From: Saprospiraceae bacterium
Lineage (GTDB): Bacteria > Bacteroidota > Bacteroidia > Chitinophagales > Saprospiraceae
Reading direction: 5' to 3'
NCBI GenBank assembly: GCA_020436835.1
Contig: JAGQWZ010000241.1
Coordinates: 1-43,956, forward strand
DNA: 43,956 bases
In this document: positions 1-9,373 of the stretch, piece by piece
Numbering within the stretch: the first letter of the stretch is position 1
Layout: the number at the start of each line of letters is the position of its first letter
The notes under the pieces: generated by a model
What the model saw: the letters and a program-made list of their open reading frames with translations, nothing else
Databases searched by the model: none
What the model was told of the DNA's origin: nothing
Position numbers and translations under genes: made by a program

Positions 1-2574
1 ACCTACCTGATTACGGATCGGATTAATGCCACGGAAACCCGGATTGATCGCGGTGATGAAGTCAATGCCTTCAGCCAGCGAGGTGATCTCGTTGTGGAGG
101 AAGGAATTGTTCAACGTTATTTCGTAATCCAGCTCAGGACTCAACTGTCCTCTTGTAATGATCTGGAAATCAACTCCGCGATTCAACATACTGGCGACGT
201 TGACGGACGGAGCAGATGCGCGGTTACCAGTGACTCCTGGTAGTGGTATCTGGAATAGAAGATCTCTCGTATCCTTTTTCCACCAGTCAAGAATGACCTC
301 CAGTTTATTGTTAAACATGGAAGCATCAAAACCGATATTCACTGTTTCACTGGTCTCCCACTTGGCATCGGGATTACCGATCCTGGTAGCAGCAAAGCCC
401 TCATTGGCACCACTGGCCTGACCTCCGATGGGATAGAATGAATATCCACGGTTAGAGGCATAGAGAGAATACTGATTGTTCGGATCTACGTTGTTGGAAT
501 TACCCATTTCACCCCAGCCTCCGCGTATCTTCAGGTCGTTCAACCAGGATACATTCTGCATGAATGATTCTCCTGTTACTCTCCAGGCTGCTGAAAAAGC
601 AGGGAATACTCCAAAACGGGTATTCGCTCCAAACCGGGAAGCACCGTCTCTTCTTAGTACTCCGGTCACATAATATTTTTCTTTAAAGTTGTAATCTAAC
701 TTCCCAAACAGAGAATAGAAGTTAACCCCGTTAAAAAGGCCACTTCCAACCTGCGGACTTTGTACGGTTGACAGATTCTGGAAGTCGAGATCCGTCGAGA
801 AGGGATTAATACCGGAACCGCTGAAATTTCTGCCTTTTCCTGTATTCAAGGCTTCCATTCCCGCCAGTGCAGTAATACCGTGACTTCCGAATTGGCCTTT
901 ATAGCTGGCGGTATTGGTAAACACCCAACTGAAATTATAAACACCTCCTTCAGAGAAGGTATTGCTGGCTTCAGGCTCGGAATCTCCCAAATATCGGAAT
1001 CCATAATTTACAAAATTTGAATTATTGTATTGTCCCCCGATGCTCGACTTCAGGGTCAGACCCTCAACCGGTTGGACTTGTATATAAAGATTACCAAAGG
1101 CATTGGCGTTGTAACCTTTATCATCCCCATTGTTCAGCACCAATCTCCGCACCGGATTTCTTGGATTGTTAAAGCCGGCAGCACGCGTGCTGGCATAGCT
1201 GCCAAACTCATCGAAAACGGGAAGGATAGTCGGCATACGGTAAGCTGAAAGCACTTCGGATTCATCATCTGAAATTCCCTGTCCACCACTTCCTCCTGCC
1301 TGACCTCTCACTGATCGATAGGTGAATTGCAGGTTCTGTCCAACTGATAACCATTTAACCAGGTCCCACTCGGAGTTAGCCCGGAAAGAATATCTTTCAA
1401 ATTCGTTAGAAAGTAATATCCCGGATTGATTCTGTGCTCCCAATCCCAGATAATAGCGGCCATTTTCGGTTCCCCCACTGAAACCCAGGCTATGTCTTTG
1501 AATCCGGGCTACCCGGGTAATTTCGTCATACCAATTCGTGCCAGCAAGATTAGGCTTAATCAAAAAGGTGGATTCCGGATTAGCTTCATAAGCTGCCTGA
1601 ACTTTCGCCAGATCGATCTCACCCACAATACCATCGGTGATATCCAACCCATCAGCGTGAAGATAATCAGGCAAACGTGGAGTGGCACTGGTACCATATT
1701 GCGGATGGGTATATTGTGGTTCCGTACCATTAGCCATGGCGTTATTTTCATAGGCTTTATGCGTCCATATAGCCATGTCCATCGGATTTAACATCTCGGG
1801 AGATCCATTGACATTTGGATCGGTAAATCCAATCATTCCGTTGTACGAAACTTCCATTTTCCGCTTTTCTCTCGATCCGGATTTGGTGGTGTATACAATC
1901 ACCCCGTTGGCTGCCCGCGCTCCGTAGATGGAAGCAGAGGCGGCATCTTTCAGCACAGTCGTAGTTTCGATATCATCCGGATTGAGAAAATCCGTAGATG
2001 CTACCGGCACCCCATCCACCACGTAAAGGGGTTCATTTCCTCCAAAAGCACCGAAGCCACGAACCCGTACAATACTGGTGGTTCCCGGTTGTCCGTTTGT
2101 AATTACGGTAACTCCGGCAACCCTTCCCTGTAACTGTTGTTCTACGTTTCCGGAAGGAATAGCGGAAATTTCTTTGGCTTTCACAATTGAAACAGCCCCA
2201 GTGGTCTGCCTCTTGCTTTCCACGGCGTATCCGGTCACAACGACCTCATCAATCAGTACTCCCTGTTCGAGAGTAATGTTTAGGGAGCTTTCTTCACCTA
2301 CCGTAATCTCCTGCGTGGTATAGCCGGTAAATGAAACCACCAGTACATCTCCGGTACTGGCTTCAAGTGAGTAGTTGCCATCAAAGTCCGTGACAGTTCC
2401 ATTTGAGGTACCTTTCACCAATACCGTCGCCCCAATCAGTGCTTCACTGGTGCTGGCGTCGGTGATGGTACCGGAAATTGTACGACTTTGAGCCAAGACA
2501 AACTGCGTTGATAGCATCAATGCTAAAAATGCAGTAAAGAATTTTGTAAAGAATTGGCAGTAGCCTTTCATCAT
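1..2574 (-). CDS. SusC/RagA-family TonB-dependent outer-membrane transporter (C-terminus outside window)
   Basis: Read directly from the complement: an open frame of 858 codons from the left edge to ATG at 2574 (a second ATG at 2571 is equally possible). The product starts with a signal peptide ending near FVLAQ. It continues with a carboxypeptidase-regulatory-like domain (ISGTITDASTSEALIGATV), then a TonB plug with VVVTGYAV, LQGRVAGV and EPLYVVDGVP, then beta-barrel sequence. SusC proteins are usually about 1000-1100 residues, so 150-250 residues are probably missing beyond position 1. In the family, the barrel imports oligosaccharides or peptides with a SusD lipoprotein lid normally encoded directly downstream, which here would be outside the window. 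The gene 270 bp upstream on the same strand is a GH92 alpha-mannosidase, which suggests a mannose-containing glycan; that substrate is inference. Confidence 0.93.
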   Translation of the reverse strand, partial: MMKGYCQFFTKFFTAFLALMLSTQFVLAQSRTISGTITDASTSEALIGATVLVKGTSNGTVTDFDGNYSLEASTGDVLVVSFTGYTTQEITVGEESSLNITLEQGVLIDEVVVTGYAVESKRQTTGAVSIVKAKEISAIPSGNVEQQLQGRVAGVTVITNGQPGTTSIVRVRGFGAFGGNEPLYVVDGVPVASTDFLNPDDIETTTVLKDAASASIYGARAANGVIVYTTKSGSREKRKMEVSYNGMIGFTDPNVNGSPEMLNPMDMAIWTHKAYENNAMANGTEPQYTHPQYGTSATPRLPDYLHADGLDITDGIVGEIDLAKVQAAYEANPESTFLIKPNLAGTNWYDEITRVARIQRHSLGFSGGTENGRYYLGLGAQNQSGILLSNEFERYSFRANSEWDLVKWLSVGQNLQFTYRSVRGQAGGSGGQGISDDESEVLSAYRMPTILPVFDEFGSYASTRAAGFNNPRNPVRRLVLNNGDDKGYNANAFGNLYIQVQPVEGLTLKSSIGGQYNNSNFVNYGFRYLGDSEPEASNTFSEGGVYNFSWVFTNTASYKGQFGSHGITALAGMEALNTGKGRNFSGSGINPFSTDLDFQNLSTVQSPQVGSGLFNGVNFYSLFGKLDYNFKEKYYVTGVLRRDGASRFGANTRFGVFPAFSAAWRVTGESFMQNVSWLNDLKIRGGWGEMGNSNNVDPNNQYSLYASNRGYSFYPIGGQASGANEGFAATRIGNPDAKWETSETVNIGFDASMFNNKLEVILDWWKKDTRDLLFQIPLPGVTGNRASAPSVNVASMLNRGVDFQIITRGQLSPELDYEITLNNSFLHNEITSLAEGIDFITAINPGFRGINPIRNQVG

Positions 2575-2844
2575 TCCTACATTTTTTAATTAATAAATAT
2601 GATTCCCTTAAAAAAACAGAGGGTGAAGCTAAACTTTTATCATTGAAAAAGGTTAAGAATAGGTTAAAAAAAATAGATCCATCGAATTTACAGCATATTT
2701 ATTTTGGTTTAGATTTAAAAATCCAAAATAAATTTTCCCCCCACTTATCTTACGTTGGTTTTAAATGCAACGCAATGGTTGCCATAAGGGCTGCCAGGGA
2801 GTAAGTATTAAGTTTATGTTAAAGGGCTGAACGAGAACAATATC

Positions 2845-5118
2845 CTACTGAAACTCCGGATCACTGTCGGAAGGTGGCCGGGATACCGGTTCACCCCAAA
2901 GCAGGTAATTAGGTTGTGGTCCCATCTCAAGTATGAGTTCTCCACCCTCCATAATCTCGAAATGTCGGATATAAGAACGCTCCAATGAGGCCCCCTGAAG
3001 TGTGGCTGACTGTATATACTTATTTTCTTCGGTAAGATATCTGGCTCTTATGGTAAAGGTCTTGCCACCACCGACATCAATGACCACCCGGGTGAACATT
3101 GGAGTACCGATCACATAGACCCCTTCCGCTGGATTTACCGGATAAAATCCCATGGCACTCAATACATACCAGGCAGACATCTGACCGCAATCTTCATTAC
3201 CACAGAGTCCATGGGGTGTGTCGTTGTATTGAGACGTAAGGATCTCCCGTACGATCTCCTGAGTCTTCCAGGGTGCCCCGGCATAGGAATAAAGATAGGG
3301 TATATGATGACTGGGCTCATTGCCATGGGCATACTGACCGATCAGACCTGAAATATCGGCACTCGCATTATCCCCATGGATTTTTGAATCCATGGTAAAC
3401 ATTTGATCCAGCTTCTGAACAAAAGGTTCATTGCCTCCATGAAGATCGATAAGTGCCTTAATATCCTGGGGAACAAACCAGGAATGTTGCCAGGCATTGC
3501 CCTCCGTATACTCAGCCACTTCGAAATTATGATCGGATCTCAAAGGGTCAAAAGGAGTTTTCCATTCACCGTTTTTGAGTTTGGCCCGCATAAAGCCTGA
3601 CGAGGCATCGAAGAGATTTTTATAACTCTCCGATCTTTGCATAAAATATTCGTATTCATCGTCCTTACTCAGAACCAAAGCGACCTGAGCGATACACCAA
3701 TCATCGTACGCATATTCCAGAGTACGCGTCACCGATTCTCCCGCCAGATCGTAAGGTATATATCCATATTTACGATAATGGTCCGTACCCCGCACATCTT
3801 GCATGGCACTGGCTTTCATAGCAACAAAAGCTTTCTCAACATCAAAATCACGATGGCCTTTCAAGATGGCGTCGGCGATGACCGGGATAGCATGGTACCC
3901 CGTCATGGTATTGGTTTCATTTCCCAGCAGTGACCATACCGGTAACAAGCCATATTCATCATAGTGAGCCAAAAGTGACCGGATGAAATCATTTACCCGG
4001 TCCGGCTGGATGATGGTAAGCAGCGGATGTTCTCCCCGAAAGGTATCCCAGAGTGAAAAGATATCGTAACGTACAAAATCCCTGGCCTTTTGTACAGTCG
4101 AATCTGCGGCTTTATATTCACTCAAAGCATCGGAATAGATGACGGGAGCAAGGTGTGTTCGGTACAATGCCGTGTAAAAAGTGCGCAGAAGAACTTCATC
4201 ATCCGAATCGACGATAATCCTGGACAATGCAGCCTGCCAGGATTTTCCTGCCTGTCTGCGGACTTCGTCAAAATTCCAATCCGGAATTTCGTGCAGAGCC
4301 TCAAGCGCTCCGGCCTCACTGGCAGACGAGATTGCTACCTTAGCCATGATTACCTGGCCTTCATCCGGAAAAGAGAATTGCGCTCTAATCTTTTCACCCC
4401 CGGCATCCGGAGTATCGAGGATACGGGTACTGTCATATAGAATAACTGAAGAAGGCGCAGTGGAAAACTCCAATGCAAAGAAAATTCTCTGGTCCCTGGC
4501 CCAACCGGTTGAAAATCTCTTTCCCGTAAACAGGGTCGGGTTTTGCCTCTTGATTTCAGTTTCTACCGGCTGGTCCCAATTGATGTGGTATCCCAAATCC
4601 AAAACTACTCCCGGTTTTACTCCATCCGGAAATTCATACCTATGCATGCCCACCCTGGTAGTAGCGGTCAATTCGACGGAAATACCATTGTCCATTTTGA
4701 CTGCATAATATCCGGCTTGAGCCTTTTCCTGCGTATGTTTGAATGTGGAGGCAAAAGGTTCTTGCCTGATATCCTGGACAGATTTGGTGAGATCTACTTC
4801 CTCCATGACCGGCATCATCAAGATATCATACAGATCGCCAATACCGGTTCCGCTCAGGTGCGTATGAGAAAAACCGACAATGCTGCTGTCAGCGTAATTA
4901 TATCCGGCACACCAATCCCAGCCCTGAGTGCCATTGTCCGGACTTAATTGCACGCTGCCAAATGGAACCGTTGCACCTGGATACACGTGACCATGATCAG
5001 CCGTGCCGATGAGCGGATCTACCCAATCCGCGACCCCATAGCTTTCCAGGGCTGGCTCGTCAGAAGATTGACATTGAACAAGCATCGCAACGAATAGAAT
5101 ATACTTGAGAGAGTCCAT
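2845..5118 (-). CDS. GH92-family alpha-mannosidase, probable surface lipoprotein
   Basis: 757 residues, close to the usual GH92 length. It opens with a short hydrophobic segment and a cysteine at residue 16 (LVQC, an atypical lipobox), followed by QSSDE. Acidic residues just after the lipid cysteine resemble the Bacteroidota export signal that puts lipoproteins on the cell surface. Family signatures are DWVDPLIGT (about residue 31), HVYPGATVPFG, GFSHTHLSGTG, TEGNAWQHSWF (about 535-545) and GNEDCGQMSAWY (about 633-645). The last two carry the glutamate and acidic residues assigned to catalysis and calcium binding in GH92 structures. These calcium-dependent exo-enzymes remove alpha-linked mannose from N-glycans or mannans. 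It precedes the SusC gene on the same strand with a 270-bp gap, so it may belong to the same utilisation locus. Linkage specificity cannot be read from the sequence. Confidence 0.92.
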   Translation of the reverse strand: MDSLKYILFVAMLVQCQSSDEPALESYGVADWVDPLIGTADHGHVYPGATVPFGSVQLSPDNGTQGWDWCAGYNYADSSIVGFSHTHLSGTGIGDLYDILMMPVMEEVDLTKSVQDIRQEPFASTFKHTQEKAQAGYYAVKMDNGISVELTATTRVGMHRYEFPDGVKPGVVLDLGYHINWDQPVETEIKRQNPTLFTGKRFSTGWARDQRIFFALEFSTAPSSVILYDSTRILDTPDAGGEKIRAQFSFPDEGQVIMAKVAISSASEAGALEALHEIPDWNFDEVRRQAGKSWQAALSRIIVDSDDEVLLRTFYTALYRTHLAPVIYSDALSEYKAADSTVQKARDFVRYDIFSLWDTFRGEHPLLTIIQPDRVNDFIRSLLAHYDEYGLLPVWSLLGNETNTMTGYHAIPVIADAILKGHRDFDVEKAFVAMKASAMQDVRGTDHYRKYGYIPYDLAGESVTRTLEYAYDDWCIAQVALVLSKDDEYEYFMQRSESYKNLFDASSGFMRAKLKNGEWKTPFDPLRSDHNFEVAEYTEGNAWQHSWFVPQDIKALIDLHGGNEPFVQKLDQMFTMDSKIHGDNASADISGLIGQYAHGNEPSHHIPYLYSYAGAPWKTQEIVREILTSQYNDTPHGLCGNEDCGQMSAWYVLSAMGFYPVNPAEGVYVIGTPMFTRVVIDVGGGKTFTIRARYLTEENKYIQSATLQGASLERSYIRHFEIMEGGELILEMGPQPNYLLWGEPVSRPPSDSDPEFQ

Positions 5119-5247
5119 AACCGCATCTTAATAGAGTAAATGCTAAGATAGTTAGTCTGCAGGATCTTTTAGATGACGGAAGTCTCACCTCCTGGTGACT
5201 ACCGTGAATATGGATTTATACAACTATCTCCAAATTTAGGGCTGCCA

Positions 5248-7095
5248 CTAAGTTAAACGGTCCTGGTGCGGCTGATCCTGATCCTCGTTTTGCTGTTGTA
5301 CTACAAAATGGTCGTAGATAGCCTTTGCCGCTGACTTTCCAACCAGGTTTTCAATCTCCTCACGGTTGGCTTCTCTAATCCTCTTAACAGATTTAAAGTG
5401 TTTAAGCAGTTTATCTGCTGTTTTATGTCCAATACCTTTAATGTCTGTCAATTCGGAAGTCGTAAATCGTTGCGATCTCTTTTGACGGTGGAACGTAATG
5501 GCAAACCGGTGCGCTTCATTTCGTAATTGCTGGATCAATTTGAGCGACTCCGACTTCTTATTGATATGCAGGGGAATCGAATCACCCGGAAAAAAAATCT
5601 CTTCCAGGCGTTTCGCAATACCCACGACGGTCATCTTATTTTCGATTCCCAAGGTCTTAAGACTTTTCATAGCAGAACTCAGTTGGCCTTTGCCACCATC
5701 GATGATCACGAGTTGGGGTAATGCTTCGTCTTCCTCCAGCATTCGGCGGTACCTCCGGAATACTACTTCCTCCATAGAAGCAAAATCATTTGGACCCACC
5801 ACAGTTTTGATGTTATAATGCCGGTAATCCCGCTTGGCAGGTTTGGCATTTTTGAAAACCACACAAGAAGCTACCGGGTGAGAGCCCTGAATATTTGAAT
5901 TGTCAAAACACTCGATATGGTAGGGCAGATCTTCCATTTGCAAATCCTGCGCCAGCGTCCGGATAATCCTTTCTGCATGAGTTACCCGGCCCTTTTTGTT
6001 CATTTCCTCACGTCGTTTCTGCAGTTTGTGCAGTGCCAGATTTTTATCTGAAAGTTCGAGCAACTTAAATTTGTCACCGCGTTGTGGCACAGTAATCAGC
6101 AGGGAAGGATCGGCAAGATCTACCGGTATAGGAACAATAATTTCCCGGGTAATGCTGCCGAATTTATCCCTAATGCGAGGGATGGCATATGAAAGCAGGT
6201 CCTCGGGTTCTTCGGCAATTTTAAGGGCAAGTTCAGCCACATAAGTATTGATCACCGCACCATTAACTACCTTCATATAATAGACAAATCCCTCCTCGCG
6301 GTCAATGTCAACTGAAAAGACATCGATATCTTTCAGATTAATATTTGCCACCGTCGACTTGCCCTGATAATCTTCAAAAGCAACCATTTTGTTCTTCCAG
6401 TTTTGGGCTTTTTCGAAGTCCAAATCTTCCGACGCCTTATTCATCTGGTGAAACAAATGATCCTTGACCGGTTTGAAATTTCCTTTGAGAATGTTTTTTA
6501 CCTGATCGATCCTTTCCAGGTATTCGGTCTCCGGCTCCAGGCCAACACAAGGACCATAACAATTTTTAATATGATATTCCAGGCAGACTTTAAACTTGCC
6601 GGCGTCGATATTTTCTTCGGACAGATAAAAAGAACAAGTACGAAGGGGAAAGAGATCTTTGATGAGGTCTAGCAATACCTTGGCCCGCCATTTTGAAGTA
6701 TAGGGGCCGAAATAGGTAGATCCATCCTTAATGAGACGCCGGGTGAAAAAAACCCGGGGGTAGCGCTCATTCTTTATACATAAATAGGTATAGGACTTAC
6801 CATCCTTCAGATTTACATTGTAGCGAGGTTGAAATCGTTTGATCAGCGTATTCTCCAACAAAAAAGCATCTGCTTCCGAATCAACCAGGGTGAAATCAAC
6901 CTTAGCGGCATGCTTTAGCATTACCCTGGTCTTGTTCATCTGATGCTTTTCACTATTGAAATAAGAGGTCACCCGATTTCTCAGATTCTTTGCTTTTCCC
7001 ACATACAAGACCTTATCTTGTTTATCAATGAATTGATAGACACCGGGTTGACCCGGTATGGTATCGACAATATTCAGGAAATCTTCTCTGGTCAT
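5248..7095 (-). CDS. uvrC: UvrABC excinuclease subunit C
   Basis: 615 residues, the normal length for UvrC, which makes both incisions around bulky DNA lesions in nucleotide-excision repair. Domains in order: GIY-YIG nuclease (about 12-90, with GQPGVYQF and VLYVGKAKNLRNRV), UVR motif (about 205-240, DLDFEKAQNWKNKM) for UvrB contact, UvrC RNase-H-like endonuclease (about 390-540, with ECFDNSNIQGSHPVAS and LVIIDGGKGQLSSA), and a C-terminal helix-hairpin-helix (about 555-600, DIKGIGHKTADKLLKHF). The start ATG overlaps the mgsA stop as ATGA, so the two genes are translationally coupled. The tail after the HhH is short and rich in Q and D. No key residue appears to be missing. Confidence 0.97.
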   Translation of the reverse strand: MTREDFLNIVDTIPGQPGVYQFIDKQDKVLYVGKAKNLRNRVTSYFNSEKHQMNKTRVMLKHAAKVDFTLVDSEADAFLLENTLIKRFQPRYNVNLKDGKSYTYLCIKNERYPRVFFTRRLIKDGSTYFGPYTSKWRAKVLLDLIKDLFPLRTCSFYLSEENIDAGKFKVCLEYHIKNCYGPCVGLEPETEYLERIDQVKNILKGNFKPVKDHLFHQMNKASEDLDFEKAQNWKNKMVAFEDYQGKSTVANINLKDIDVFSVDIDREEGFVYYMKVVNGAVINTYVAELALKIAEEPEDLLSYAIPRIRDKFGSITREIIVPIPVDLADPSLLITVPQRGDKFKLLELSDKNLALHKLQKRREEMNKKGRVTHAERIIRTLAQDLQMEDLPYHIECFDNSNIQGSHPVASCVVFKNAKPAKRDYRHYNIKTVVGPNDFASMEEVVFRRYRRMLEEDEALPQLVIIDGGKGQLSSAMKSLKTLGIENKMTVVGIAKRLEEIFFPGDSIPLHINKKSESLKLIQQLRNEAHRFAITFHRQKRSQRFTTSELTDIKGIGHKTADKLLKHFKSVKRIREANREEIENLVGKSAAKAIYDHFVVQQQNEDQDQPHQDRLT

Positions 7096-7472
7096 TTTTT
7101 CTGAGCGTCAAACTTCAATCCTTTCAGGATTAATTTAGCCGCAGCCAAATTGGTAGCCAAAGGAACATTATGAACATCACAGATGCGCATTAACATCTGT
7201 ACATCCGGCTCGTGTGGATGTTTGTCCAGTGGGTCCCGGAAAAATATAACCACATCGAGCTGCCTGGTGGCAACCATTGCAGCTATCTGGGCATCTCCGC
7301 CCTGAGGTCCGGATAATACCTTATTGACCGTGAGACCGGCTTGTTCCATATGTCTTCCTGTCGTGGCGGTTGTAAATAGTTCCGAATGCTGAAAAAGCTC
7401 CCTGTTCTGTAGCACGAAGGAGACCAGGTCCGCTTTTTTACCGTCATGGGCGATCAAGGCTATTTTCATCAA
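7092..7472 (-). CDS. mgsA: methylglyoxal synthase
   Basis: 126 residues. It converts dihydroxyacetone phosphate to methylglyoxal and phosphate, a bypass of lower glycolysis used under phosphate limitation or sugar-phosphate stress. The family core is present: MKIALIAHDGKK at the N-terminus, TTATTGRH (phosphate binding), SGPQGGDAQI with the catalytic aspartate at residue 60, IFFRDPLDKHPHEPD, and NVPLATNLAAA. It is slightly shorter than the E. coli enzyme. It is the first gene of a two-gene unit with uvrC (ATGA overlap) and is divergent from pgk, so two genes of triose-phosphate metabolism share a 171-bp intergenic region. Confidence 0.96.
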   Translation of the reverse strand: MMKIALIAHDGKKADLVSFVLQNRELFQHSELFTTATTGRHMEQAGLTVNKVLSGPQGGDAQIAAMVATRQLDVVIFFRDPLDKHPHEPDVQMLMRICDVHNVPLATNLAAAKLILKGLKFDAQKK

Positions 7473-7596
7473 ATATTTTTTATTGTAATTAAGCTAAGGT
7501 ATGAGATTTTCAAATCAGACTTCCAGAATGGATGAACAGCAGGTTGGATCACGGAAGAAGATGACGGATATCAAGGTTTAAATTCCAAATTCATTC

Positions 7597-7604
7597 TAAA
7601 TTTG
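7597..7604 (+). promoter_or_regulatory. Bacteroidota-type -7 element of the pgk promoter
   Basis: TAAATTTG matches the Bacteroidota primary-sigma -7 consensus TAnnTTTG exactly, about 40 bp before the pgk ATG at 7644. At the expected -33 position there is only a weak GGTTT in place of TTG. The box overlaps the alternative upstream TTG start at 7602, which argues that translation begins at 7644. Confidence 0.5.
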
Positions 7605-7643
7605 CGCCCCATCCGTATTGGAAAACTAAAAACATCAAACCAC

Positions 7644-8846
7644 ATGAATCTCCAGTTTAAAGACAAAAAAGTATTGGTTAGAGTTGACTTTAACGTCCCC
7701 TTTGACGCTGATTTTAACATCACCGATGATACCAGAATACGCAGTGCTTTACCAACCATTAAACACATCTTGAAGGAGGGGGGTTCAGTGATCTTGATGT
7801 CCCATTTAGGGAGGCCTCTGAAAAAGTTGTTGCCAGATGGATCCATTGATGTTCAGAAACACACCTTAGAGCATATTGTTCCCCATCTTTCTGACCTACT
7901 TGGCCAGCCGGTTCAGTTTGCCCAGGATACGGTCGGCGACGATGCGCAGGCAAAAAGTGCAGCATTGAAGCCCGGTCAGGTACTTCTGCTAGAGAATACC
8001 CGGTTCACCAAAAAAGAAGAGGCAGGAGACGCTAAATTCGCTAAAAAGATGGCAGACCTGGCAGACCTGTATGTGAATGATGCATTTGGTTCTGCCCACC
8101 GTGCTCATGCATCGACCACCACCGTAGCTCAATACTTTGATAAAGATCACAAAAGCTTTGGCTTTTTGATGGAAAATGAAATCATCAATGCTGACAAAGT
8201 ATTGAACAATCCCACCCGGCCGCTGGCTGCAATTGTAGGTGGCGCTAAAGTGTCTGATAAGATTCTATTGCTGGAGCGGATGATCGATTTTGTTGATACG
8301 CTGATTATCGGCGGTGGTATGGCCTACACTTTTGTGAAAGCACAGGGAGGAGAAATTGGTAAATCACTCGTAGAAGAAGATAAACTCGACCTGGCCAGGG
8401 ATCTGATCGAGAAGGCTAAAAACAAGGGAGTCAATCTACTTCTTCCGATTGATTCAATCGTTGCAGATGCTTTTGCCGGAGACGCTAATACGAAAGTATG
8501 TAGCAGCAATGCCATTCCCGAGGGGTGGATGGGCCTAGATATCGGACCCAAAGCCGTGGATACCTTTAAAAATGCCGTGATGGATTCCAGGTCTATCCTT
8601 TGGAATGGCCCGATGGGTGTCTTTGAAATGGAGGCTTTTGCCGGAGGGACAAAATCGATAGCAGAAGCCGTGGCCGCCGCTACAGAGCAGGGTGCTTTTT
8701 CATTGGTAGGAGGTGGCGATTCCGTCGCTGCCGTCACTCAAATGGGGTTGGCCGGCAAAGTCAGTTTCGTAAGTACAGGTGGTGGTGCTATGCTCGAATA
8801 TCTGGAAGGGAAAGAACTGCCAGGAATCAAGGCGATGAAGGAATAA
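7644..8846 (+). CDS. pgk: phosphoglycerate kinase
   Basis: 400 residues from the ATG at 7644. An in-frame TTG at 7602 would add 14 residues but lies in the promoter box. The enzyme catalyses reversible phosphate transfer from 1,3-bisphosphoglycerate to ADP in glycolysis. Seen motifs: [10 protein letters not shown] and MSHLGRP (substrate-binding arginines and histidine) in the N-domain, [25 protein letters not shown], then the C-domain nucleotide site with [22 protein letters not shown] and GGGDSVAAV. Length and motifs are intact. It is transcribed alone, diverging from mgsA-uvrC. It is followed not by an obvious terminator but by a repeat island that starts within a few bases of its stop codon. 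Confidence 0.97.
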   Translation: MNLQFKDKKVLVRVDFNVPFDADFNITDDTRIRSALPTIKHILKEGGSVILMSHLGRPLKKLLPDGSIDVQKHTLEHIVPHLSDLLGQPVQFAQDTVGDDAQAKSAALKPGQVLLLENTRFTKKEEAGDAKFAKKMADLADLYVNDAFGSAHRAHASTTTVAQYFDKDHKSFGFLMENEIINADKVLNNPTRPLAAIVGGAKVSDKILLLERMIDFVDTLIIGGGMAYTFVKAQGGEIGKSLVEEDKLDLARDLIEKAKNKGVNLLLPIDSIVADAFAGDANTKVCSSNAIPEGWMGLDIGPKAVDTFKNAVMDSRSILWNGPMGVFEMEAFAGGTKSIAEAVAAATEQGAFSLVGGGDSVAAVTQMGLAGKVSFVSTGGGAMLEYLEGKELPGIKAMKE

Positions 8847-8850
8847 TTTT

Positions 8851-9219
8851 GAATTGTCAATTGTCAATTATCAATTATCAATTAGGAAGTCCTGGTGCTC
8901 ATATCAAAGGCGAAGGCGGAGGATTATGAATTGTCAATTATCAATTAGGAATTAGGTACTCCTGATGTGCTCATATTAAAGGCGAAGGCGGAGGCGAAGG
9001 AATTCCTTGAATTATGAATTGTCAATCAATGTCGTTAAGTTAATGAATTGATATTTTTAAGGAATTCAATTTCTTGTAAGTAGGATAGCGGCGAATCTAC
9101 ATTCGCCGACTTACTCACGATACATTTTAGGCTTAACTTAACGGCAAGAATTGTCAATTGTCAATTATCAATTATCAATTAGGAAGTCCTGGTGCTCATA
9201 TCAAAGGCAAAGGCTGAGG
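8851..9219. repeat. three copies of a 67-72 bp repeat unit built on TCAATTA heptads
   Basis: The unit begins with heptads (TCAATTG, then TCAATTA two or three times) and continues into a block reading GGAAGTCCTGGTGCTCATAT, then AAAGGCGAAGGCGGAGG. Copies lie at 8851-8922, 8928-8994 (diverged, one fewer heptad) and 9148-9219. Copies 1 and 3 are both 72 bp and nearly identical. No open frame is conserved. The heptads resemble microsatellite-like intergenic arrays; the mechanism is unknown. Confidence 0.85.
8991..9148. repeat. 158-bp direct repeat, copy A, containing a MITE-like element (9033-9143)
   Basis: Positions 8991-9148 recur at 9216-9373 with an offset of 225 bp and only two mismatches that I can find. 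Inside the copy, 11-bp perfect inverted repeats CGTTAAGTTAA (9033-9043) and TTAACTTAACG (9133-9143) bound a 111-bp segment with no coding capacity. Its centre holds a strong hairpin: GTAAGT, a 7-nt bulge, CGGCGAAT, loop CTAC, ATTCGCCG, ACTTAC (9076-9114). Short terminal inverted repeats around a structured non-coding core suggest a miniature inverted-repeat transposable element or the relic of an insertion sequence. No target-site duplication could be defined with confidence. Confidence 0.75.
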
Positions 9220-9373
9220 CGAAGGAATTCCTTGAATTATGAATTGTCAATCAATGTCGTTAAGTTAATGAATTGATATTGTTAAGGAATTCAATTTCTT
9301 GTAAGTAGGATAGCGGCGAATCTACATTCGCCGACTTACTCACGATACATTTTACGCTTAACTTAACGGCAAG
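9216..9373. repeat. 158-bp direct repeat, copy B, containing a MITE-like element (9258-9368)
   Basis: Second copy of the 8991-9148 repeat. The inverted repeats are at 9258-9268 and 9358-9368, and the central hairpin is at 9301-9339. The differences from copy A are one T/G change near 9281 and one G/C change at 9355. The near identity implies a recent duplication or gene conversion. The last 19 bases (9355-9373) recur in inverted orientation at 43875-43893. Confidence 0.75.

Noticed and set aside
2575..2844. Promoter for the SusC gene
   Set aside because: The best match on the complement, TTATTTTG near 2724-2731, lacks the expected A at position 2 and has no -33 TTG at the right distance.
4181..4708. 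175-codon plus-strand open frame
   Set aside because: Antisense shadow of the GH92 gene; low-complexity Ser-rich product.
8851..9181. TCAATTA heptads as a possible CRISPR array
   Set aside because: The repeats are directly adjacent with no unique spacers of 30 bp or more, and no cas genes are present.
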